NCBI GenBank assembly: GCA_009781955.1
Contig: WQUT01000032.1
Location: forward strand, 1 to 25,741
Source: Pseudomonadota bacterium
GTDB lineage: Bacteria; Pseudomonadota; Alphaproteobacteria; Rs-D84
DNA length: 25,741 bases
Reading direction: 5' to 3'
The notes under the pieces were generated by a model, which saw only the letters and a list, made by a program, of their open reading frames with translations, was not told where the DNA came from and made no database searches. Both the position numbers and the translations under genes were made by a program. Shown piece by piece: positions 21,271-25,741 of this stretch (within the stretch, counting starts at the first letter, position 1; every line of letters starts with the position of its first letter).

Positions 21271-22020
21271 ATGCCGAACAAATACAAAACCGAATCGGAA
21301 TTCCTGACGCATTATAACGCGGCCGATTTTGACCGGCCGTCCGTTACCGCGGACATTCTGATATTTTCGGTATCTTCCGCGGTCGGCGAAAACTGGCGGC
21401 GCGCGAACAAGAAATCTTTCAGCGTCCTGTTGGTCCGGCGCGATGATTGGCCGGATCTGGGCAAATGGAACCTGCCCGGCGGGTTTGTCGGGATACGGGA
21501 AACGGCCATCCGCGCCGCGCGCAGAATTCTGGATAACGAAACCGGCGTCAAAGACAATGTTTACCTGGAACAGCTGTATACCTTTGACGCGATTGCGCGC
21601 GACCCGCGCATGCGCGTCATTTCAATCGCATACATGGCGCTGATTGATAAATCGCGGCTGCACCACGCCGCCGCGCCCAACGCGCGATGGTTTGACGCGC
21701 GGCTGCAATCCGGAAAACTGATCCTGCAAAGCGGCGACCTGACGCTCAAAGAATCCGATCTGGCGTTTGACCATGCCGAGATTATAAAAACCGGCATCCT
21801 GCGCCTGCGCAACAAGATTGAGTATACGGACATCGCGTTTGACATGATGCCGCGCGAATTCACATTGGGCGAATTGCAACAAGTTTACGAGGCTATTCTG
21901 GGACGCGCCCTGCCGACCGCCGCATTCCGCCGGACAATCGCGGGCAAAGTCGCGGCCACCGGCAAGACCCAGGTCGGCTTCGGCCACCGCCCGTCCATGC
22001 TGTTCCGGCGAAAGAAATAA
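21271..22020 (+). CDS. NrtR-like regulator: Nudix domain plus winged helix
   Basis: NrtR proteins join a Nudix domain that senses NAD-related nucleotides to a C-terminal winged helix that represses NAD-metabolism genes. Here the Nudix domain covers about residues 25-150, with the box GGFVGIRETAIRAARRILDN then ETG (about 70-92). The catalytic REUXEE core reads RILDNE, so two of the glutamates are absent and hydrolysis is doubtful, as in several regulators. The C-terminal part (about 170-249) contains FTLGELQQVYEAILGRALPTAAFRR, the typical NrtR winged helix. The start at 21271 follows AAGGA; the longer frame from 21205 begins inside the promoter. No NAD gene is adjacent, so the regulon cannot be named from this window. 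Confidence 0.85.
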   Translation: MPNKYKTESEFLTHYNAADFDRPSVTADILIFSVSSAVGENWRRANKKSFSVLLVRRDDWPDLGKWNLPGGFVGIRETAIRAARRILDNETGVKDNVYLEQLYTFDAIARDPRMRVISIAYMALIDKSRLHHAAAPNARWFDARLQSGKLILQSGDLTLKESDLAFDHAEIIKTGILRLRNKIEYTDIAFDMMPREFTLGELQQVYEAILGRALPTAAFRRTIAGKVAATGKTQVGFGHRPSMLFRRKK

Positions 22021-22055
22021 AATTAAATAACAAACCCCAACCAAAAGGATGTGTT

Positions 22056-22307
22056 ATGAAAAACGAAACCTCGGAAAGCACCGTTCAAATCAAGGAATTC
22101 AAATACTCTGACAATTATATCATTGAAATTGAAGTAGCCATTACCCTTCACGTAAATAAAGAACCGCCGATAGAATGTCCCGTCATATACCCCTATCCCG
22201 GCGCGCCGATTTGGCCCCTTTGGAAAAAGCAGAGCGAAATTGTCGCAAAGAATTCATTTATCAAGCGTCGGTTGGTTCGTGACTATGGCCTCCTGGCCGT
22301 TGCGTAA
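22056..22307 (+). CDS. Small hypothetical protein (83 aa)
   Basis: An 83-residue product, 35 nt after the NrtR-like gene, with AAGGAT 7 nt upstream of the ATG. It starts with a charged segment (ETSESTVQIKEFKYSDNYIIEIEVAI), has a Pro/Trp-rich centre (ECPVIYPYPGAPIWPLWKK) and a basic end (FIKRRLVRDYGLLAVA). There is no signal peptide or membrane helix. I do not recognise it. It shares a transcript with the NrtR-like gene and ends before a strong terminator, so the two may be functionally linked. Confidence 0.6.
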   Translation: MKNETSESTVQIKEFKYSDNYIIEIEVAITLHVNKEPPIECPVIYPYPGAPIWPLWKKQSEIVAKNSFIKRRLVRDYGLLAVA

Positions 22308-22318
22308 AAGAACGATAT

Positions 22319-22346
22319 AAAAAATCCGGCTTTCGCCGGATTTTTT
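22319..22346. terminator. Bidirectional terminator after the small hypothetical gene
   Basis: AAAAAATCCGGC (22319-22330), loop TTTC, GCCGGATTTTTT (22335-22346). It serves the converging TPR gene as well. Confidence 0.88.
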
Positions 22347-23379
22347 ATTGGATGCCCTGGGCCAATGCTTGCAATCTGTCCACCTGCTCTTTATCGCCCA
22401 GCGCATTCGCGATGGTCGTCGCGGATTGCAGGTCTGTCCGCGCGCCTTCCAAATCTTTCAACTGCACGCGCAGCGCCGCCGACTTTTCAAAATACGCCAT
22501 CGCGTTGCGCGACATTGTTTCGCGCTCGGCCACGGAATGGGCGGACGTAATCTGTTCCGAAATCAGACGGATGGCGGACAGATAGTCTTCGGTCGCGGGC
22601 GCATAATTGCCCAGGGCGGTGTTCGCCTCTGCCCGGCCGGCGAAATTTGCCGGATTATCGGACCCGTTCGCAATCGCCGCGGTATAGTCGGCGACGGCCG
22701 CGTCCCAATTCTTGGCCCACAGGTTGAATTGCGCGCGTTTGGAATAAATGTCCGACAACGACAGGATATTATTGCTTTGGCTTTGCTCAAACGCCGAGAG
22801 AGCGTTGTTTATATCCGCGAACGCGGACGGATAGTCTTCCGCGCGCGCACTCAGAATCGCGCGGTCGTAATAGGCCACCGCGCTAACAGGCGACAGTTCT
22901 ATCGCGCGGTTAAAGTCGGCCATCGCGGACGCGGCGTCGCCGGTTTGCATAAACGCCTCGCCCCGAAAGACGAGCGCCTCTGCGCTGTGGGGATTCGCCT
23001 TAATCGCCGCGGAAAGATCGTATATCGCGCCGGACGCGTCGCCGGACAGCAGCTTGCCCTTGCCGGATGTCAGATAATCGTTCGCGGCCGCTTGCACGGG
23101 CGCGGACACGTCCACCACCTCTACATTATTAGCGTTCTGCGGTTTGCTGAAAAATTCCTGGCCGCGGCCGAGTATATAGAACGTCGCGCCCACGAAAAAC
23201 AATATTATGAACCAATAGGTATAAATCGTCATGCGTTCCATGGAAAACCACGGCGTCTTTACCCTGTTGATTTTTATAGGCGCGCCCGCCGCCGGTATTT
23301 CGGTTCTGGCGTCTTTTTTCACCGCCTTGCGCGGCATCGGTTTAGGCGCGGATTTCCGGACAATTTTTTTTGATGGCAT
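22345..23379 (-). CDS. TPR-repeat membrane-anchored protein
   Basis: A 344-residue protein with a Lys/Arg/Pro-rich cytoplasmic N-terminus (about 1-50), one membrane helix (YTYWFIILFFVGATFYILG, about 53-71) and an extracytoplasmic array of about six tetratricopeptide repeats (from residue 95), such as LVFRGEAFMQTGDAASAMADFNRAIELSP and AVAYYDRAILSARAEDYPSAFADINNAL. TPR arrays usually bind partner proteins. AGGGAGAG precedes the ATG at 23379. A good promoter lies upstream and the terminator at the 3' end is shared. No partner can be named from the context. Confidence 0.85.
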   Translation of the reverse strand: MPSKKIVRKSAPKPMPRKAVKKDARTEIPAAGAPIKINRVKTPWFSMERMTIYTYWFIILFFVGATFYILGRGQEFFSKPQNANNVEVVDVSAPVQAAANDYLTSGKGKLLSGDASGAIYDLSAAIKANPHSAEALVFRGEAFMQTGDAASAMADFNRAIELSPVSAVAYYDRAILSARAEDYPSAFADINNALSAFEQSQSNNILSLSDIYSKRAQFNLWAKNWDAAVADYTAAIANGSDNPANFAGRAEANTALGNYAPATEDYLSAIRLISEQITSAHSVAERETMSRNAMAYFEKSAALRVQLKDLEGARTDLQSATTIANALGDKEQVDRLQALAQGIQ

Positions 23380-23407
23380 GTGTCTCTCCCTCTATTCTCT
23401 TGCCGCG

Positions 23408-23436
23408 ATTGTAGAAACAATTTCCATAAAGGTCAA
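23408..23436 (-). promoter_or_regulatory. Promoter of the TPR membrane protein gene
   Basis: On the minus strand TTGACC (23436-23431), 17 bp, TACAAT (23413-23408). The leader of about 20-25 nt contains the AGGGAGAG ribosome binding site. Confidence 0.7.
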
Positions 23437-23448
23437 GAATAAATGTAG

Positions 23449-23513
23449 TAGGGGCAAATAATTATTCCATCAACAAAAATCTGCGATTTTTGCGGGGCCC
23501 GGATTTGCCCCTA
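23449..23513. repeat. GGGGCCCGG palindromic element covering the pseudouridine synthase 3' end
   Basis: Outer arms TAGGGGCAAAT (23449-23459) and ATTTGCCCCTA (23503-23513) are perfect complements. Inside is a second hairpin CAAAAATC/GATTTTTG (23474-23492) and GGGGCCCGG. The stop codon and the last dozen or so codons of the synthase gene lie in the element. Confidence 0.8.
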
Positions 23514-24318
23514 ATGTAATGCGCGTCAAATCTTTCAATTCTTGTTCGGATAATTCGCGAATGTCGCCGGGCGAAAGATTGCCGAGCTCTATCGGCCCGA
23601 ATGATATCCGCTGCAATTTTGAAACAGGCAGGCCCAGATGCTCCATCACAATTCTGATTTCGTTCTTTTTGCCCTCGCGCAAAGTGATTTTTACCGACAG
23701 CGGATACCTGGATAGTATTTCTATCTCCATTGGCGCATATTTGACGCCGTTTATTGCAACGCCGCGCCGCGCCGCGTCAAAAATAGCATCGTCGGACGAC
23801 ATGGGGGACAAAAACTTTCGTAGATTTCGCGCGATGTTTGTGGATTTTATTTCCGCTGCATTCGCCGCGCGCAGCTTTGCAATATATGTCCGCGCAATGC
23901 CTGATGACGGCAAGGTAAGTTTCCGCGCCAATTCGCCGTCGTTGGTCAGCAACAATAATCCGGTCGTTTTATAGTCCAGCCGCCCGATGTATTTGAGGGA
24001 TTGGGGACTAGGGGCTGGGGATTGGGGATTGGTAGTTTTTGATTGCTTCAAAACGTCGTAAATCGTCCGGCGTCCGTCCGGATCGTGCGCGGACGTCACG
24101 GTGTTCACGGGCTTGTTAAACGCAAATACGCGCGTGTCGCCGCGGCCGCGAATCGGTTGGCCATCAATTGCGACGGCGTCAGTTTCGTCCACGAAAAAAA
24201 CCGGCGTTCTCACAATCGCCTTGTTAACCGAAACGCGGCCGGATTCAATAAGGGCCTCGGCCCCGCGGCGCGACGCCGCGCCCGAATCGGAAATAAATTT
24301 TGCAAGACGCGTTTTCAT
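23470..24318 (-). CDS. RsuA/RluB-family rRNA pseudouridine synthase
   Basis: Enzymes of this family convert a specific uridine in 16S (RsuA) or 23S rRNA (RluB/E/F) to pseudouridine. An S4 RNA-binding domain is at 1-60 (RLAKFISDSGAASRRGAEALIESGRVSVN). The catalytic motif GRLDYKTTGLLLLTND carries the catalytic Asp. The family phrase KNEIRIVMEHLGLPVSKLQRISFGPI is intact. Total 282 residues. Just before the catalytic motif lies TNPQSPAPSPQS (about 96-107), encoded by tandem CCAATCC/CCAGCCC heptamers and not expected in the family. The C-terminus (GANPGPAKIADFC) is encoded by a palindromic element. RluB is the likeliest member, but the family member cannot be fixed by eye. Confidence 0.88.
   Translation of the reverse strand: MKTRLAKFISDSGAASRRGAEALIESGRVSVNKAIVRTPVFFVDETDAVAIDGQPIRGRGDTRVFAFNKPVNTVTSAHDPDGRRTIYDVLKQSKTTNPQSPAPSPQSLKYIGRLDYKTTGLLLLTNDGELARKLTLPSSGIARTYIAKLRAANAAEIKSTNIARNLRKFLSPMSSDDAIFDAARRGVAINGVKYAPMEIEILSRYPLSVKITLREGKKNEIRIVMEHLGLPVSKLQRISFGPIELGNLSPGDIRELSEQELKDLTRITLGANPGPAKIADFC
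24000..24033 (-). repeat. CCAATCC heptamer array inside the pseudouridine synthase gene
   Basis: On the minus strand the words are CCAATCC, CCAATCC, CCAGCCC, CTAGTCC, CCAATCC. They encode the Pro/Ser/Gln-rich insertion just before the catalytic motif. Confidence 0.8.
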
Positions 24319-24324
24319 TTCTTG

Positions 24325-24366
24325 GCGTCATCCCGCAGAGCGGCGCAGCCGCGGGTGCGGGATCTC
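24325..24366. repeat. GTCATCCCGC...GCGGGATCT palindromic element, copy 1
   Basis: GTCATCCCGCAGAG and GTGCGGGATCT flank a GC-rich hairpin core. An inverted copy with a different core lies at 24722-24770, bracketing the GIY-YIG gene. GTCATxCTCGC at 10749-10770 is a looser relative. Confidence 0.75.
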
Positions 24367-24383
24367 CATAAAATCTGATCAAA

Positions 24384-24689
24384 TTAAAACACTCCGTCCC
24401 ACAAATCATTCCAGTCCGGATTTTGGGCGTTTATCAGATTATTCTTCCATTCCCTGTTCCATTCTTTCAATTGTTTTTCTCTATATATTGCATCATTAGG
24501 GTTATGAAAAATCTCAAAATAAACCAATTTTTCACAATTATATTTTGCAGTGAATTTCCCGAGCATATGTTTTTTATGTTCGGCCACGCGTTTTGTTAAA
24601 TCGCCGGTAACACCTATATACAAGACATTATTATATTTGTTTGTCATCATATATACGAAGTAATCTCTAGAGCTCAACGGTCGTTTCAT
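24384..24689 (-). CDS. GIY-YIG nuclease-domain protein
   Basis: A 101-residue single-domain protein of the UPF0213-like GIY-YIG group. The motif is degenerate: YFVYMM...VLYIGVTGDLTKRVAEHKK supplies the Tyr, the YIG-like stretch and the conserved Arg and His; the Glu is in YREKQLKEW. The start at 24689 (MKRPLSSRDYFVYMMT) is preferred over 24740 because the upstream codons belong to a repeat element. A weak AGAAG precedes it. Such small genes are common and often mobile; the role is unknown. It is bracketed by inverted copies of a palindromic element and is more AT-rich than its neighbours. Confidence 0.85.
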   Translation of the reverse strand: MKRPLSSRDYFVYMMTNKYNNVLYIGVTGDLTKRVAEHKKHMLGKFTAKYNCEKLVYFEIFHNPNDAIYREKQLKEWNREWKNNLINAQNPDWNDLWDGVF

Positions 24690-24721
24690 CTTCTGTCCAG
24701 TTTTATATTCGTATGAAATCA

Positions 24722-24770
24722 CCAGATCCCGCACTCGCACTACTGCGTAGTGCTCTGCGGGATGACACCC
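24722..24770. repeat. GTCATCCCGC...GCGGGATCT palindromic element, copy 2 (inverted)
   Basis: Read on the minus strand it starts GTGTCATCCCGCAGAG, has a CACTACGCAGTAGTG hairpin core and ends GTGCGGGATCTGG. It contains the last codons and the stop of the VirD4-like gene. Confidence 0.78.
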
Positions 24771-25741
24771 TGTAACTCCTTTACCATCTTTGTCGCGGGA
24801 TTGTATATGCGCACGGGGCCGCCGTATCCCATCGCATTGTGATGCGAAATGGTAAGGAAATCCGGCAGCGGCGGCGATTCGCCCATGTCCATTTTTGCTT
24901 TTAACCGCGGATCTTCGTAAGTTCTGCGGTGTTCGGCCTCTATCGGTCTGTTATAGAATCCTTGCAGGATCACGATTTGTTTTTTCAGGTCCAGTTTCGT
25001 TATGTCCATCGGCGAATACAGCGGCCCCTTGTCGTCTTTTGCCCCGGGGGTAACCTTGCCCTTGTCGTCCACCGTATCCGGTTTATACACGATCTTGTTG
25101 CCCATCATTTCAGAAAACCGTTTCGCGGTATCCATATCATTCTGGCGCAGAACAATCTTTGCCGCGGTCGTAGAGATAATGGTGAACATGGCGTCCTGGC
25201 CGTATTTTTCCGAAATCTGGTGCAGGTCTTGGCCGATAATCAGATACGATACTTTCATTCCGCGGCCCAGGTCCGGCCCTTGGATGACCGCCTGTAATTT
25301 TTGCATTTTCGGCATTTCGTCCAAGACAAACTGAACGGGAAATGGCCCCAGCTTTTGTCCGGCATTCGTGCCGTCCGGCATGTTGGCCAATAAAAACCGC
25401 GACATCAATTCTATAAAGATTCCGGTAATGGGATTCAGCGCGTCCGCGTTGACCTGGTCTATGGACAGATACACCGACACCGGTTTCCATTTGCCGTCGC
25501 GCGGATCCTTCATCCCGCGCAAATCGGAAAAGTGAAAGTCCGAATGCGACGTCCGGTTGCGCACGGCGGCGTTGCGGAAAATGCCCAGGCCCGCCATCAC
25601 CGTGGAGATGATTGACCCGCGTTCCTTGTCCGGGGTATTCGCCAATTGCGTCAGTTCCAGATTCGCGCGGTGGGAATAGTCAAACTGCCGCGCCTCTGCC
25701 GCCGCGTCCAGAAACAGGTCCTTCATGGGGTCGGCCATCAT
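24740..25741 (-). CDS. VirD4/TraG-type IV coupling protein, C-terminal part (5' end outside window)
   Basis: Coupling proteins are hexameric ATPases that feed substrates to type IV secretion or conjugation systems. Only the C-terminal 333 residues are in the window; the Met at the window edge need not be the start, since the family is normally 550-700 residues and the Walker A motif is missing here. Visible parts are the Walker B region PFPVQFVLDEMPKMQKL, the following KVSYLIIGQDLHQISEKYG, the TTAAKIVLRQNDMDTAKRFSEMMG segment, and YNRPIEAEHRRTYEDP, all typical of VirD4/TraG. The last nine residues (GVIPQSTTQ) are encoded by a palindromic element. No other secretion gene is in the window; they would lie beyond the right edge if present. 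Confidence 0.88.
   Translation of the reverse strand: MMADPMKDLFLDAAAEARQFDYSHRANLELTQLANTPDKERGSIISTVMAGLGIFRNAAVRNRTSHSDFHFSDLRGMKDPRDGKWKPVSVYLSIDQVNADALNPITGIFIELMSRFLLANMPDGTNAGQKLGPFPVQFVLDEMPKMQKLQAVIQGPDLGRGMKVSYLIIGQDLHQISEKYGQDAMFTIISTTAAKIVLRQNDMDTAKRFSEMMGNKIVYKPDTVDDKGKVTPGAKDDKGPLYSPMDITKLDLKKQIVILQGFYNRPIEAEHRRTYEDPRLKAKMDMGESPPLPDFLTISHHNAMGYGGPVRIYNPATKMVKELQGVIPQSTTQ

Noticed and set aside
22348..23373. A 341-codon open frame opposite the TPR gene
   Set aside because: It is the antisense of a gene with clear TPR repeats, promoter and ribosome binding site; its Arg/Gly-rich translation shows no domain. Long antisense frames are expected in GC-rich DNA.

Overview
The window is a gene-dense stretch of a Gram-negative chromosome, most likely from an uncultured alphaproteobacterium. 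The evidence is an RpoH-type heat-shock sigma factor of alphaproteobacterial character, Pal, LptF-LptD-SurA in the alphaproteobacterial order, a porin, and the C-terminal part of a VirD4/TraG-like type IV coupling protein. Most of the DNA is GC-rich. Operons are loosened: nusA and infB lie next to each other, but rimP, ylxR and rbfA, their usual partners, are absent from this locus. This assignment rests on protein motifs only.

Layout. 1-2.3 kb: pal (+), then a YfgM-like TPR protein and a BamB-like lipoprotein (-). 2.4-4.6 kb: rpoH and a small porin (+). 4.6-6.9 kb: a Yip1-domain membrane protein (-) and der (+). 7.0-8.5 kb: an AT-rich island bounded by imperfect direct repeats, with an Nmad3-type protein (nucleotide modification associated) and a divergent HTH regulator, plus three copies of one perfect palindrome. 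8.5-10.7 kb: LpoB-like and COG3014-like lipoproteins (-). 10.7-11.4 kb: palindromes, a probable structured small RNA with its own promoter and terminator, a 54-residue ORF and a very long hairpin. 11.4-15.5 kb: nusA-infB (-). 15.8-21.1 kb: lptF, lptD, surA-like and rlmN (+). 21.2-22.3 kb: an NrtR-like Nudix regulator and a small hypothetical gene (+). 22.3-24.7 kb: a TPR membrane protein, an RsuA/RluB-type pseudouridine synthase and a GIY-YIG protein (-). 24.7 kb to the end: the partial VirD4-like gene (-).

Many genes serve the cell envelope: Pal (outer membrane tethering), BamB/SurA (outer-membrane protein assembly), LptF/LptD (LPS export), LpoB/COG3014 (peptidoglycan synthase activation) and a porin. 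The others serve core gene expression and ribosome biogenesis (RpoH, NusA, IF2, Der, RlmN, pseudouridine synthase).

The most unusual feature is a set of dispersed elements built from 7- or 8-bp tandem words, usually as two inverted arms around a spacer. The words differ from element to element but the architecture is the same. They fill most intergenic gaps, supply stop and start codons, encode parts of five signal peptides (BamB-like, porin, LptD, SurA-like, COG3014-like), and are inserted in frame inside Der and the pseudouridine synthase. The second notable item is the Nmad3/HTH island, whose repeated palindrome overlaps a well-formed promoter.
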